A stretch of DNA of 64,000 nucleotides from NCBI GenBank assembly GCA_028693285.1, contig JAQUVQ010000003.1:34104-98103 (forward strand), in the 5' to 3' direction. Positions 9,664-19,889 of this stretch are shown here, one piece after another. The notes beneath the pieces are model-generated. The model had not been told where the DNA came from. It saw only the letters and a list, made by a program, of their open reading frames with translations, and made no database searches. How positions within the stretch are numbered: position 1 is the first letter of the stretch; each line of letters starts with the position of its first letter. The translations under genes were made by a program, and so were the position numbers. The DNA is from Smithellaceae bacterium (lineage in GTDB: Bacteria; Desulfobacterota; Syntrophia; Syntrophales; Smithellaceae).

Positions 9664-11113
9664 TGTTGTAAGAGAGTCCCTGACGTTTGACGACCTGCTC
9701 TTGGTGCCCGCGGCTTCCAGCATTTTGCCGCGCGACGTCGAAACATCCACGTGGCTGACGCAGAGAATCAAACTGAACATTCCCATCGTCTCGGCGGCCA
9801 TGGACACGGTGACGGAATCCCGCACGGCCATCTGCATGGCTCAGGAGGGCGGCATCGGCATTATTCACCGGAATATGAGCATCGAACGCCAGGCCATCGA
9901 AGTGGACCGGGTGAAAAAATCGGAAAGCGGCATGGTGGTCGATCCGATCACCATCGAACCGGAAAGAAAAGTCAGCGACGCGCTGGCCCTGATGCACCAG
10001 TATTCCATCTCCGGCGTGCCGGTCGTCAAAAATGAAAAACTGGTCGGCATTCTGACCAACCGCGATCTGCGCTTTGAAGAAAACCTGGATCAGCCCGTGT
10101 CCAACGTGATGACCAAAAAAAATCTCATCACCGTAAAGTCCAGCATCACCCTGGAAGAATCCAAAAAGCTGCTCCACAAACACCGCATCGAAAAGCTTTT
10201 GGTCGTGGACGATGAAAACCGGCTCAAAGGCCTGATCACCATCAAGGACATTGAAAAAATCCGCCGCTATCCCAACGCCTGCAAGGACTCGCTCGGAAGG
10301 CTGCGCGTCGGCGCGGCCGTGGGCATCATCGACCGGGAGCCCAGAATCGAGGCGCTTCTGGCGGCGGGTGTGGACGTGATTGCCATTGACACCTCTCACG
10401 GACATTCGGCGGGCGTGATTGACGCCATCCGCTCCACCAAGGCGAATTTCCCCAAATGCGAGCTCATCGCGGGAAACATTGCAACGGTCGAGGGGGCCCA
10501 GGCGCTCATCGATGCCGGAGTGGATGCGGTAAAGGTCGGAGTGGGGCCCGGCTCCATCTGCACCACCCGCATTATCGCGGGCGTGGGCGTGGCGCAGATG
10601 TCCGCGATCCGAGACACCTATAAAGTCGCCTCCCGTCAGGGCATTCCCGTCATTGCCGACGGCGGCATCAAGTATTCCGGCGACATCGTCAAGGCCCTGG
10701 GCTGCGGCGCAAACGCCGTCATGATCGGCGGACTGTTTGCCGGAACCGAAGAAAGCCCAGGTGAAACGATTTTGTTCCAAGGGCGCAGTTACAAGGTGTA
10801 TCGCGGCATGGGATCGCTGGAGGCCATGAAAATGGGAAGCCGCGACCGCTACTATCAGGACGACGTCGAAGCGCCTTCCAAGACGGTTCCGGAAGGGATC
10901 GAGGGCAGGGTGCCTTTCCGCGGCACGCTTTCCGCCAGCATCGTCCAACTGATCGGCGGGCTGAAAGCCGGCATGGGCTACGTCGGATGCCGGACCATTG
11001 CGGAACTGATCGAAAAATCCCGGTTCGTCCGCATTACGTCGGCCGGCCTCAGGGAAAGCCACGTTCACGACGTGATCATCACCAAGGAAGCGCCCAATTA
11101 CTGGATAGATTAG
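9653..11113 (+). CDS. guaB: IMP dehydrogenase
   Basis: 486 residues from ATG 9653, preceded by GGAGG. TIM-barrel halves flank two CBS domains (about 95-210). The catalytic cysteine loop [13 protein letters not shown] and the active-site flap region ([12 protein letters not shown]) are present. It converts IMP to XMP with NAD+, the first committed step of GMP synthesis. An in-frame upstream extension exists but lies inside the preceding gene and lacks homology to GuaB starts. It is 4 bases from dnaE; guaA is not in this window. Confidence 0.97.
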   Translation: MLDDVVRESLTFDDLLLVPAASSILPRDVETSTWLTQRIKLNIPIVSAAMDTVTESRTAICMAQEGGIGIIHRNMSIERQAIEVDRVKKSESGMVVDPITIEPERKVSDALALMHQYSISGVPVVKNEKLVGILTNRDLRFEENLDQPVSNVMTKKNLITVKSSITLEESKKLLHKHRIEKLLVVDDENRLKGLITIKDIEKIRRYPNACKDSLGRLRVGAAVGIIDREPRIEALLAAGVDVIAIDTSHGHSAGVIDAIRSTKANFPKCELIAGNIATVEGAQALIDAGVDAVKVGVGPGSICTTRIIAGVGVAQMSAIRDTYKVASRQGIPVIADGGIKYSGDIVKALGCGANAVMIGGLFAGTEESPGETILFQGRSYKVYRGMGSLEAMKMGSRDRYYQDDVEAPSKTVPEGIEGRVPFRGTLSASIVQLIGGLKAGMGYVGCRTIAELIEKSRFVRITSAGLRESHVHDVIITKEAPNYWID

Positions 11114-11117
11114 CCAA

Positions 11118-14100
11118 ATGAAGCAAGCCGATTTCGTCCATCTCCACGTCCATACGCAGTACAGCCTTCTCGACGGCATGATCCGCCTGGACGACCTCTT
11201 TCAAAAGGCCAAAGAATACGAGATGCCGGCGATCGCCATCACCGACCACGGCACGATGTTCGGCGCGATCGACTTCTACAAGCAGGCCTGCGCGGCCGGC
11301 ATCAAGCCGATCATCGGCTGCGAACTTTATGTCGCGCCCCGCGGGCTCGCGGACAGAACCCCGTCGCCCGCCGGTGAAACGGCGCGCCATCTGGTGGTTT
11401 GGGCCAAAGACATGCAGGGCTACAAAAATCTGATGAAACTGACTTCCGTGGCCCATCTGGATGGATTTTACTACCGGCCGCGCGTGGACAAGGCCCTGCT
11501 GAAAGAATGCTCCCAAGGTCTGATCGCGTCAAGCGCATGCCTCCACGGGGAAATCGCTTCGCATATCGTCCGGGGCCGCATGGAAGACGCCCGCAGGGCC
11601 GCCCGTGAGTTTCAGGAAATTTTCGGCGAGGACAATTTCTATCTGGAGGTCATGGAAAACGGCATTCCCGAGCAGAAAACCGCCAACCGGGGCTTGATGG
11701 AGCTTGGCAGGGAGCTCTCCATTCCGCTCATCGCCACGAACGACTGTCACTATCTGAACGCAGATCACGCGGAAGCGCACGATGTTTTGCTGTGCATTCA
11801 GACGGGAAGAACCATCGAAGACAAAGACCGGATGTCCATGTCGTCGGGCCAGTTTTACGTCCGTTCCTCCGGGGAAATGCAGGCGCTTTTTGCCGAAATG
11901 CCCGAAGCAGTCTCCAATACGATGGATGTCGCGAATCGATGCAACCTGACCCTGGAATTCGGGAAATTCTACCTGCCGAAATACGAGATCAAGGACCCCG
12001 GAGAAAGCCTTGAGGATCATCTGGATCGCAAGGCGACCCAGGGCCTGGAAAAACTGTTCCCGGTGATTTTGAAGCACTGGAAAGAGGACGAGGCGGCCGT
12101 TCGGCAAAAATACACGGATCGCCTGCGCTCAGAGCTGGAAATCATCAAAAAAATGGGGTTTGCCGGATATTTTCTGATCGTTTCCGATTTTATCAAGCAC
12201 GCCAAGCACACGGGGGTGCCCGTCGGTCCGGGACGCGGCTCCGCTGCCGGATCGCTGGTGGCATATGCCATTCGCATCACCGACATCGATCCCTTGCTCT
12301 ACGGATTGTTTTTCGAGCGTTTTCTCAATCCGGACCGGATCAGCATGCCGGACATCGACATCGATTTCTGCCAGGAACGCCGCGGTGAAATCATCAAATA
12401 CGTCACGGAAAAATACGGCAAGGACAGAGTCTCCCAGATCTGCACCTTCGGCAAGATGATGGCCAAGGGCGTGATTCGGGATGTGGGCAGAGCCCTGAAC
12501 ATTCCCTATGGCGAAGTGGACCGAATTGCCAAACTGGTGCCGACCTTTCCGCTGAACATCAAGCTAGCGGATGCGTTCAAGGCGGAGCCGCGTTTTGAGG
12601 AAGAACGCAGGAAGAACCCGAAGATCGACAAAATGCTGTCGCTGTCGCTGGTTCTGGAAGGCCTCAACCGGCATTCTTCCGTGCACGCCGCCGGCATTGT
12701 GATATCCGACGTTCCGCTGGTCGAGCGTGTTCCGCTTTTTTCTCCCAAAAAAGATGACAGGGTTTCCCAGTATTCGATGAAGGATATCGAAGCCGTCGGG
12801 CTGACCAAATTTGATTTTTTGGGTCTCAAGACGCTGACGGTCATTAAGAACGCCGTGGATTTCATCCGGGATTCCCACCATGTCGATGTTGACGTGAACA
12901 ATCTTCCTCTCGATGATGAAGAAACCTACCGTCTGCTCGCAAAGGGGGAAACCGACGGTGTTTTCCAGCTGGAAAGCGCCGGGATGAAAGACCTGCTGGT
13001 CAATTTCAAGCCGGACCGCATCGAAGACGTCATCACGCTGATTGCTGCCTACCGGCCGGGACCGATGAAGATGATTCCCGATTTTATCGCCCGCAAGCAT
13101 GGAAAGCAGCAGATTGCCTATGAGCTTCCCCAGCTGGAGCCGATCCTCAAAGAAACCTACGGCATCATCCTTTACCAGGAACAGGTCATGCAGATCGCCA
13201 ACGTCATTGGAGGATATACCATGGCGCAGGCCGACACGCTGCGCAAAGTGATGGGGAAAAAGCAGGTAGCGGCGATGGAAAAGGAGAAACCCCGTTTTCT
13301 TGAAGGCGCGAAAAAGAAAACGATCAACGAGAACAAGGCAAAAATCATATGGAATCAGATGGAAGACTTCGCCGAATACGGTTTCAACAAGTCTCACAGC
13401 GCCGCCTACGCGATGATCACCTACCAGACGGCCTATCTGAAGGCCCATTATCCCGTCGCCTTCATGGCGGCGCTTTTGACCAGCGAAAAAGACAACCGGG
13501 ACAAGATTATCCGGCACATGTCCAACTGCAAGGAAATGGGCATCAATATTCTGCCGCCGGACATCAATGAATCCCAAAAGGATTTCAGCATTTCGGGAGG
13601 CAACATCCGTTTCGGCCTTGCCGCCGTAAAAAATGTCGGGGAAGCGGCGATTGAATCCGTAATGGAAATCCGCATGGAAGGAAAATTTACATCCTTCATG
13701 GATTTTCTCTGCCGCATCGATCTGCGCAAAGTCAACCGAAGGGTCCTGGAAAGTCTGATCAAGTGCGGATCTTTCGATTCCCTGCACTTCACCCGCCGTC
13801 AGCTCATGGAATGCCTGGATTCGGCCATGGAGGAGGCGCAGCGCAAGCAGAAGGAATTGCAAAGCAATCAGGCAAGCATCTTCGACGAGCTCGCTCCCGC
13901 CAGAACATCCGGGACAGGCGGCAACGGGTCTTTCTCGATTCCCGAGCTGCCCGAATGGGACCGCAAGGAACTGCTCTCCATCGAAAAAGACACCGTCGGT
14001 TTTTATATTTCCGGGCATCCATTGCAGGGCTATGCCGGCAAGTTGCACCTGGTTGCCAACACGGATTCTTCATCGCTGAACACCAAAAGAGACAAAGAAA

Positions 14101-14591
14101 CCATCACCGTCGCGGGGATCATCAGCTCGCTCTCTGAGAGGCTGACCAAGAAAAAAGAAGTGATGTGCAATGTTGTTCTTGAAGACCTGCAGGGTTCCGT
14201 CAATATCATCTTCTGGGCGGACATCTACAGGAAATTCTCCGATTTGCTCCATGCCGACGAGCCGGTTGTTATTCAGGGGATGGTCGATATCGGAGATGAA
14301 TCTAATAAAATCATCGCTCTGGATGTGATTCCCCTGGCCAAGGCTCTGGAAAATCCCTATAAACAGGTTCGTTTTATGGTCAAAACCGACAAAATATCCC
14401 CGGAGGGAATTTCCGCCCTTTGTGAAACGATTCGAAAATACGATGGGAAATACGAAGGCTATATTCACCTGTTGAACGGGAAATGCGAAACCATCGTCCG
14501 TCTCGGGGACCGCACAAAACTAAACATCTGTGAGAAACTCCGACGGGAGGCGGATGCGATTCTGGGGGAGGGGAGTACGGTTTATTGCTGA
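11118..14591 (+). CDS. dnaE: DNA polymerase III alpha subunit
   Basis: 1157 residues, normal for DnaE1. The N-terminal PHP domain (FVHLHVHTQYSLLDGM, ITDHGTMFG) is followed by the catalytic aspartates in PDIDIDFCQERR, the PVGPGRGSAAGS motif, a helix-hairpin-helix region (GIVISD... to EYGFNKSHSAAYA), and an OB-fold near 1000-1090. It is the replicative polymerase subunit. Start at 11118, four bases after guaB. The downstream UPF0280 gene starts almost immediately after the stop, so these genes form one run. Confidence 0.97.
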   Translation: MKQADFVHLHVHTQYSLLDGMIRLDDLFQKAKEYEMPAIAITDHGTMFGAIDFYKQACAAGIKPIIGCELYVAPRGLADRTPSPAGETARHLVVWAKDMQGYKNLMKLTSVAHLDGFYYRPRVDKALLKECSQGLIASSACLHGEIASHIVRGRMEDARRAAREFQEIFGEDNFYLEVMENGIPEQKTANRGLMELGRELSIPLIATNDCHYLNADHAEAHDVLLCIQTGRTIEDKDRMSMSSGQFYVRSSGEMQALFAEMPEAVSNTMDVANRCNLTLEFGKFYLPKYEIKDPGESLEDHLDRKATQGLEKLFPVILKHWKEDEAAVRQKYTDRLRSELEIIKKMGFAGYFLIVSDFIKHAKHTGVPVGPGRGSAAGSLVAYAIRITDIDPLLYGLFFERFLNPDRISMPDIDIDFCQERRGEIIKYVTEKYGKDRVSQICTFGKMMAKGVIRDVGRALNIPYGEVDRIAKLVPTFPLNIKLADAFKAEPRFEEERRKNPKIDKMLSLSLVLEGLNRHSSVHAAGIVISDVPLVERVPLFSPKKDDRVSQYSMKDIEAVGLTKFDFLGLKTLTVIKNAVDFIRDSHHVDVDVNNLPLDDEETYRLLAKGETDGVFQLESAGMKDLLVNFKPDRIEDVITLIAAYRPGPMKMIPDFIARKHGKQQIAYELPQLEPILKETYGIILYQEQVMQIANVIGGYTMAQADTLRKVMGKKQVAAMEKEKPRFLEGAKKKTINENKAKIIWNQMEDFAEYGFNKSHSAAYAMITYQTAYLKAHYPVAFMAALLTSEKDNRDKIIRHMSNCKEMGINILPPDINESQKDFSISGGNIRFGLAAVKNVGEAAIESVMEIRMEGKFTSFMDFLCRIDLRKVNRRVLESLIKCGSFDSLHFTRRQLMECLDSAMEEAQRKQKELQSNQASIFDELAPARTSGTGGNGSFSIPELPEWDRKELLSIEKDTVGFYISGHPLQGYAGKLHLVANTDSSSLNTKRDKETITVAGIISSLSERLTKKKEVMCNVVLEDLQGSVNIIFWADIYRKFSDLLHADEPVVIQGMVDIGDESNKIIALDVIPLAKALENPYKQVRFMVKTDKISPEGISALCETIRKYDGKYEGYIHLLNGKCETIVRLGDRTKLNICEKLRREADAILGEGSTVYC

Positions 14592-14592
14592 T

Positions 14593-15312
14593 ATGATACA
14601 TGAGGAAAGAACTTATAGATCATTAATTAATAAAGATAATCTGATTTCATATCGTGTTAAAATTTCTCAAAGCGACCTGTGGATAAGCTCTGATTCCAAC
14701 CTGGCCTCAGTGGCCGAAAAATCTCTTCTGAAGCATCGATTTTCCCTTGAATCCTATATCGACAGGCATCCGGAATTTCAAACGGCGCTGCTTCCTTATC
14801 CACAGGACTTTCTGGCGCCAGGAATCGTCAGGGAGATGATTGCGCGATCAGCCGTCTGCGGGGTAGGGCCAATGGCCTCCGTTGCAGGCGCAATCGCGGA
14901 ATTTGTGGGAAACGATCTTTCCGGTTTGACGGATCATCTCATCATTGAAAACGGAGGGGATATTTTTCTTCTTTCCAAAAGCAGCCTGACCATCGGAATC
15001 TTTGCCGGAGAATCTACTTTAAGTTATAAGGTTAAAATAATTGTAAAACCTGAAGAAACGCCTTTGGGTGTCTGTACATCATCCGCAACGGTCGGGCCGT
15101 CTCTCAGCTTCGGAAAAGCCGACGCGGTCTGCGTTCTTTCCAGTTCCCCGACGCTGGCGGATGCAGCGGCCTCCGCAATCGGCAATCGCGTAAATACCCG
15201 ATACGATATTCGAAATGCCATGAATTGCGGAATGAAAATACCGGGCGTGAAGGGCATTGTCATTATCTTTGGAAATGAAATGGGCGCAATGGGGGAGGTC
15301 GAGCTTGCCTGA
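14593..15312 (+). CDS. UPF0280 family protein
   Basis: 239 residues from ATG 14593, which gives the characteristic start MIHEERTYRSLI. Conserved blocks ARSAVCGVGPMASVAGAIAE, ENGGDIFL and PLGVCTSSATVGPS match UPF0280, a family related in fold to ApbE-like flavin transferases, of unknown biochemical role and found in archaea and anaerobes. It begins one base after the dnaE stop. I chose the start from homology and its place after dnaE; no clear SD is seen, so it may be translationally coupled. Confidence 0.88.
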   Translation: MIHEERTYRSLINKDNLISYRVKISQSDLWISSDSNLASVAEKSLLKHRFSLESYIDRHPEFQTALLPYPQDFLAPGIVREMIARSAVCGVGPMASVAGAIAEFVGNDLSGLTDHLIIENGGDIFLLSKSSLTIGIFAGESTLSYKVKIIVKPEETPLGVCTSSATVGPSLSFGKADAVCVLSSSPTLADAAASAIGNRVNTRYDIRNAMNCGMKIPGVKGIVIIFGNEMGAMGEVELA

Positions 15313-15352
15313 AATACAACAATATCTCAGGAAGAAGGAAGGAAATCACTAT

Positions 15353-15745
15353 ATGGATGATTTTACAAAGGAACTATGGAAGAAAAGCCCGTTTATCAAA
15401 CTGCTTGGGCTTGAATTTGAAAAGCTGGAACAGGGGCGCACTTCCACCCGTCTTGAAAGGAGAGAAAACCTGCTCAACAAACACAGCGCCGTTCACGGAG
15501 GCGTTATCTATGCCATAGCCGATATCAGCATGGGCGTGGCTGTTTACACCACATTGAAAACAGGTGAAGAAACTTCCACGATTGAAATCAAGATCAACTA
15601 TCTAAAGCCGGCGAAATGCAATCTTTTAATTTGCGAAGCGCGAGTTCTTAAAAAAGGAAAAAATTTAGCCGTCGTGGAGGCGGAGATAAGGTCGGGAGAA
15701 AGCGATCTGATCGCAAAGGCTCTCGGCACATTCATGTTAACATAA
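15353..15745 (+). CDS. PaaI-type hotdog thioesterase
   Basis: 130 residues from ATG 15353. The hotdog signature NKHSAVHGGVIYAIADISMG (catalytic region HGG...D) and ETSTIEIKINYLKP are typical of acyl-CoA thioesterases of the PaaI/YigI group. The substrate is probably an acyl- or aryl-CoA. A TTG at 15305 with a strong GGGGGAGG six bases upstream would give a 146-residue form overlapping the UPF0280 stop; on RBS grounds this alternative is serious. Last gene of the dnaE run, convergent with dnaJ. Confidence 0.88.
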   Translation: MDDFTKELWKKSPFIKLLGLEFEKLEQGRTSTRLERRENLLNKHSAVHGGVIYAIADISMGVAVYTTLKTGEETSTIEIKINYLKPAKCNLLICEARVLKKGKNLAVVEAEIRSGESDLIAKALGTFMLT

Positions 15746-15794
15746 GATATCTTATAGGACATAAAGAAAATGCGGCAATGCGGCGGGCGGGCTG

Positions 15795-16751
15795 CTACAT
15801 CCCATCCGCCGCCAGTTGTTCAATCAATCGAGCCTGCTTATCGGTGAGTTTTTTCGGAACCTCAACGTTGACTTTGACGAACTGATCGCCATTGCGTGAT
15901 TCCTTCAGGACAGGCACTCCAAATCCCTTCATTCGAATCTTGGTATTGTTTTGCGTTCCGGGCGCGATCTTCAGTCTTTTCATGGTTCCGTCGATCGTTG
16001 GAACGTCGATGGTTGTCCCCAGAGCGGCCTGGGAAAACTTGATGGTTTTTTCGATGTACAGGTCATTGCCGTCGCGGGCGAAGATCGGATGGGACAAAAC
16101 ATTGATATTCAGGTAGAGATCACCGTTTTGCCCGCCGTTGTAACCCGGCAGGCCTTTTCCGGGAAGCCTCAGTTTCTTTCCGGAGCTGATTCCCGGGGGT
16201 ATTTTGACATTAATGTTTTCAGCGCCCTTTTCCATCTGAAGCGAAATTTTCTTGTCGGCGCCCAAAACTGATTCTTCAAGGGATATTGATAGGTTATATT
16301 CGGCATCCTGGCCTTTTTGCGGCATATTGGCATACTGGCCGCCGCCCCCGCCCATTTGACCGAAAATGCCGGCCAGCGGGTCGTCATATTCCGTATAGCC
16401 GCCCCGTCTCGTTCCCGTGCGGAAGGTTGTTCGCCCCCCTCCCCTGGGCCCGCCGAAGCCGAAACTGCGCAAAATCTCGTCGAGGTCGAACCCGCGGAAG
16501 ATGTCTTCTTGTGAATATTGCTGGCGAAACTGATCAGCCGAGCCGAAATTGTCGTAATTCTGCCTCTTTTCCGCATCACTTAAAACAGCGTAAGCCTCGC
16601 TGATTTTTTTGAATTTCTCCTCGGCTGCCGCTTTGTTGTTGGGATTTTTATCCGGATGCCACTTGACGGCCAGCTTTCGGTAGGCTTTTTTGATTTCCTC
16701 CGGCGTGGCCTTTTTTTCAACGCCCAGAACCTTATAGTAATCTTCAGCCAT
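15795..16751 (-). CDS. DnaJ-class co-chaperone of CbpA type
   Basis: 318 residues. The N-terminal J domain (residues 4-70) has the HPD motif in KWHPDKNP. A Gly/Phe/Arg-rich linker (about 85-150) and the two C-terminal substrate-binding beta domains follow, with no CxxCxGxG zinc finger. So it is a type II/CbpA-like J protein that stimulates DnaK. RBS AGAGGA precedes the ATG. It lies 39 bases downstream of iorB, probably within the iorAB transcript. Confidence 0.93.
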   Translation of the reverse strand: MAEDYYKVLGVEKKATPEEIKKAYRKLAVKWHPDKNPNNKAAAEEKFKKISEAYAVLSDAEKRQNYDNFGSADQFRQQYSQEDIFRGFDLDEILRSFGFGGPRGGGRTTFRTGTRRGGYTEYDDPLAGIFGQMGGGGGQYANMPQKGQDAEYNLSISLEESVLGADKKISLQMEKGAENINVKIPPGISSGKKLRLPGKGLPGYNGGQNGDLYLNINVLSHPIFARDGNDLYIEKTIKFSQAALGTTIDVPTIDGTMKRLKIAPGTQNNTKIRMKGFGVPVLKESRNGDQFVKVNVEVPKKLTDKQARLIEQLAADGM

Positions 16752-16790
16752 GCAAATTTCCTCTTATTTTTCTTTTCTTATGGCGGTAAT

Positions 16791-17372
16791 TTAAGCAGGA
16801 ATTCCCATTTGAAAAGCTTCAAGATTCAATTTTACAAGTTTTTGCGGAAAGGATTTCCGAATAACGCTTTCCCAGATTGCATGCGGAATGTCCATCAGTG
16901 AGGAAAGAGCTCCCAAAAGAACGACATTGGCCGCTTTCAGATTGCCGGCCCTCTGGGCGAGCAAAAGTGCCTCAATCGCCATTACCTGAGGGTAATGCAT
17001 TTTTAGATATTCAATGATATCCAATGGATAATCAGCATCCCCCGTATTGACGGCCGGGGGATTGATCTGCTCGGTATTCAGAATGATGGAAGCATTCGGG
17101 CTTAAGTCTTTCAGATAGCGCAGGGCTTCCATTTTCTCAAAGGAAACCAGCGTTTCAACGGTTCCCGGCTCCGCGAGGGGCGAATAAACCTTTCTGCCGT
17201 AACGAACGTGGCTGGTGACACAGCCGCCGCGCTGCGCCATGCCGTGGACTTCGCTTTTCTTGACATCGTAGCCGGCTTCCATCATGACTTCGCAGAGGAT
17301 ATCGCTGGCCCGAATGATGCCCTGCCCGCCCACTCCGGCAAACAGAATGCTTTTTACCCTGTCTTCTTTCAT
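16791..17372 (-). CDS. iorB: indolepyruvate:ferredoxin oxidoreductase beta subunit
   Basis: 193 residues from ATG 17372 (MKEDRVKSILFAGVGGQGII). The GVGGQG motif and HGMAQRGGCVTSHVRYG are hallmarks of the gamma/beta-type domain of 2-oxoacid:ferredoxin oxidoreductases. With IorA it oxidatively decarboxylates aryl pyruvates (from Trp, Phe, Tyr) to aryl-acetyl-CoA, reducing ferredoxin. The longer upstream frame is inside iorA and was not used. It follows iorA by 16 bases. This places aromatic amino acid fermentation, or the reverse reductive synthesis, in this organism (inference). Confidence 0.95.
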   Translation of the reverse strand: MKEDRVKSILFAGVGGQGIIRASDILCEVMMEAGYDVKKSEVHGMAQRGGCVTSHVRYGRKVYSPLAEPGTVETLVSFEKMEALRYLKDLSPNASIILNTEQINPPAVNTGDADYPLDIIEYLKMHYPQVMAIEALLLAQRAGNLKAANVVLLGALSSLMDIPHAIWESVIRKSFPQKLVKLNLEAFQMGIPA

Positions 17373-17388
17373 AAAACTTTCCTTTTCT

Positions 17389-19155
17389 TCAGCTGATCGC
17401 GCCGAATCTGCAGACCTGTGCGCAAAGCCCGCACCCGTTGCACAGCGTCTCGTCAATCACCGCGATTCCCTTTCGCTTGGAGCCCTTTTTCGTGACGCCT
17501 TTTTTCCAGGCGATCGGCGGACAGTTCAGCTCCAGGCAGGACCTGCAGCCTTCGCACGCGTCCGGATCCACCTTCAGCGGCGGCTTCGACTTCTGGTTTG
17601 CCCTTTTGAACAAAACGCAGGGGCTCTGGGCGATAATAACGGAAGGGCCGGAGCTCGCCAGTTCATCCTTGATCGCACTGCGGGCTTCCTTCACGTTGTT
17701 CGGATCTATCACTCGAATATTTTCAATTCCCAGGGCTGATATCAGAATATTCAGGTTGACTTTCTTGGCTTCCTTCCCCATCAGGGTGTAGCCCGTTCCC
17801 GGATGTTCCTGCATGCCGGTCATGGCCGTCGTGCTGTTGTCCAGAATGATGATCAGGGCATCGCTGTTGTTGTAGGCCATGTTCATGAGGGGCGTGATGC
17901 CGGAGTGAAGAAAGGTGGAATCGCCGATCACGCCGACCACCTTCCCCTTTCCTTTTTCCTTAAGGGCCTTGCTCATCCCGTGGGCCATGCCGATGCTGGC
18001 GCCCATGCAGATGCAGGAATGCAGCCCTTCCAGGGGCTTCAGATAGGACAGCGTGTAGCAGCCGATATCGCCGTGGACGTAAGCTTTGGATTTTTTCAGC
18101 GCGTAAAACAATCCCCGGTGCGGGCATCCGGGACAGAGGTTCGGCGGCCGTTGCGCCAGGGTTTCCGGATAAGTCGAAGCGGCGGCCGGCTTATCGGCAT
18201 GGATCGCGCTTCGAATGATGCCGGGGTCAAATTCATTCGTGTAGGGGAAGATCTCCTTGCCGGTCACCTCGATGCCCAGGGCCCTGATCTGCTCTTCCAG
18301 ATAGGGATCGAGCTCCTCGATGACATAAATCTTTTTGACCCTGGAGGCGAAATGCCGGATCATTTTCACCGGCAGCGGATAGACCATGCCCAGCTTCAGA
18401 TAGGAATAATCCGGAAAAACGTCCTTCGCGTAGTTGTATGGCATGCCCGCGGTAATGATGCCGACCGCCGGATCGTTGATTTCCATTTTATTTTCCGGAA
18501 ACGTCTCCGCAAACTTCTGCAGGGCTTTCTGGCGCTTTTCCACTTCCACGCGGCGGATGCGCGCGTTGATGGGAACCATGACGTATTTTGCCGCATGATG
18601 CGCAAGCGCGGTTTTGTCTTCGGGAACCCGCGGCTCGCTGAGCGTGACCACGGACTTGGAATGGGAGACGCGCGTAGTCGTGCGCAGAAAAACCGGAGTG
18701 TCGAATTGTTCGCTGATGGCGAAGGCAAGCTTGACATACTCCTTGGCCTCCTGGGGATCGGACGGCTCCAGCATGGGAATTTTGGCGAACTTGGCGTAGT
18801 TTCGGTTGTCCTGCTCGTTTTGCGAGCTGTGCATGGACGGGTCATCGGCGCTGATGATGACCAGTGCGCCCTCGATTCCGGTGTAGCTTACTGTAAAAAT
18901 CGGATCGGCGGCCACGTTCACGCCGACGTGCTTCATGACCGCCAGGGCTTTCGCGCCGCCCAGGGCCGCGCCGATGGCCACCTCCACCGCGACTTTTTCA
19001 TTGGGCGCCCATTCGGCGTAAACACCGTCGTACCGGGCAAACTGCTCCATGATTTCGGTGCTGGGCGTGCCCGGATAGGCAGCCGCAAACCTGACGCCCG
19101 CCTCGTACACGCCGCGGGCGATGGCTTCGTTTCCAGACATCAATTCTTTTTTCAA
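17389..19155 (-). CDS. iorA: indolepyruvate:ferredoxin oxidoreductase alpha subunit
   Basis: 588 residues. The N-terminal pyrimidine-binding half (AAYPGTPSTEIMEQFA) is followed by the TPP-binding half (CPGCPHRGLFYALKK, HGDIGCYTLS, GDSTFLHSG...LDNSTTAMTG) and a C-terminal ferredoxin module with CEGCRSCLELNCP and CNGCGLCAQVCRFG. The start is TTG 19155, with GGAGG nine bases upstream; the in-frame ATG at 19140 lacks an SD. It forms the catalytic subunit with IorB. The second cluster in the first motif has an atypical spacing (LELNCP), as is common in IorA. Confidence 0.96.
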   Translation of the reverse strand: MKKELMSGNEAIARGVYEAGVRFAAAYPGTPSTEIMEQFARYDGVYAEWAPNEKVAVEVAIGAALGGAKALAVMKHVGVNVAADPIFTVSYTGIEGALVIISADDPSMHSSQNEQDNRNYAKFAKIPMLEPSDPQEAKEYVKLAFAISEQFDTPVFLRTTTRVSHSKSVVTLSEPRVPEDKTALAHHAAKYVMVPINARIRRVEVEKRQKALQKFAETFPENKMEINDPAVGIITAGMPYNYAKDVFPDYSYLKLGMVYPLPVKMIRHFASRVKKIYVIEELDPYLEEQIRALGIEVTGKEIFPYTNEFDPGIIRSAIHADKPAAASTYPETLAQRPPNLCPGCPHRGLFYALKKSKAYVHGDIGCYTLSYLKPLEGLHSCICMGASIGMAHGMSKALKEKGKGKVVGVIGDSTFLHSGITPLMNMAYNNSDALIIILDNSTTAMTGMQEHPGTGYTLMGKEAKKVNLNILISALGIENIRVIDPNNVKEARSAIKDELASSGPSVIIAQSPCVLFKRANQKSKPPLKVDPDACEGCRSCLELNCPPIAWKKGVTKKGSKRKGIAVIDETLCNGCGLCAQVCRFGAIS

Positions 19156-19207
19156 CTGCTTGCGCCTCCTCCATAACCGATGGCGGTCCGGGACCCGCCG
19201 CGGGAAC

Positions 19208-19888
19208 TCAGCCCAGGGCGGCTATTTTTCTTCGAAGATAGAGTTGGGCCGCCGAATCCGTTGTTTTTTCCAGAGCCTTTTGGTAGTACTCCATTGCCTT
19301 GGCCTTGTCGTTCAGCGCTTCGTGAGCGCGCGCCACGTTGCGCAGACTCATCATTTCAAAGCCGGTATGGTAACCTTTTTGCGCCTGCTCAAAATATTTG
19401 AGAGCCGCCCTGAAATCCTTCCTGGCTTCATAAGCGTAGCCCAGAGACGTCAGCGCCAGAAATCTCACGCCCGTTTTATCCGATCCTGTTTTGGCGACGA
19501 ATGTTTCGTAGGAAGCGATCGCCCGGTCCAGGTCTCCCTGGTTGTAGTAAATATTGGCAAGATGGTAATGAGCCATCCGGCCGCTCCAGCTGTGGGGGTA
19601 CTGATCCGCCAGCTTCTGCAGGATCGGGATGTTGGCCTTTTCCGTTTCCGGATTGTCGCCGCCCTTCAGGATATTGTCCTGTGCTTTGGCGTATAATTTC
19701 AGCGCGGAACCGGAATAATAGCTCCAGTAAAAATAAATGCCCAGGACCAGCAGCACGGCGCACGACAGGGCCGCGGCGGCGATGATCACGCGGCTTTTAT
19801 TTTCCTCGACGTACTCGCCCACTCTGTCAAAGGTGGTTTGAAAAGCGTCCGGGCTTTTCAGCTCTTTCTTGGATAACTTGGCGGCCAT
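19208..19888 (-). CDS. membrane-anchored TPR protein (YfgM-like)
   Basis: 226 residues. A cytoplasmic N-terminus of about 35 residues, one transmembrane helix (about 36-58, VIIAAAALSCAVLLVLGIYF), then four or more TPR-like repeats with the W-L-G-Y-A-F-A-P pattern (HYHLANIYYNQGDLDRAIASYE, GYAYEARKDFRAALKYFEQA). It resembles YfgM/YbgF-type scaffold proteins at the inner membrane. Good SD (GGGGAG) before the ATG. It follows ybgC by one base; the role is probably protein-protein contact, not catalysis. Confidence 0.85.
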   Translation of the reverse strand: MAAKLSKKELKSPDAFQTTFDRVGEYVEENKSRVIIAAAALSCAVLLVLGIYFYWSYYSGSALKLYAKAQDNILKGGDNPETEKANIPILQKLADQYPHSWSGRMAHYHLANIYYNQGDLDRAIASYETFVAKTGSDKTGVRFLALTSLGYAYEARKDFRAALKYFEQAQKGYHTGFEMMSLRNVARAHEALNDKAKAMEYYQKALEKTTDSAAQLYLRRKIAALG

Positions 19889-19889
19889 T

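Noticed and set aside
9656-11179. Long open frame antisense to guaB
   Set aside because: The guaB frame has full motifs; the antisense frame comes from GC-rich third positions, with no start context or homology.
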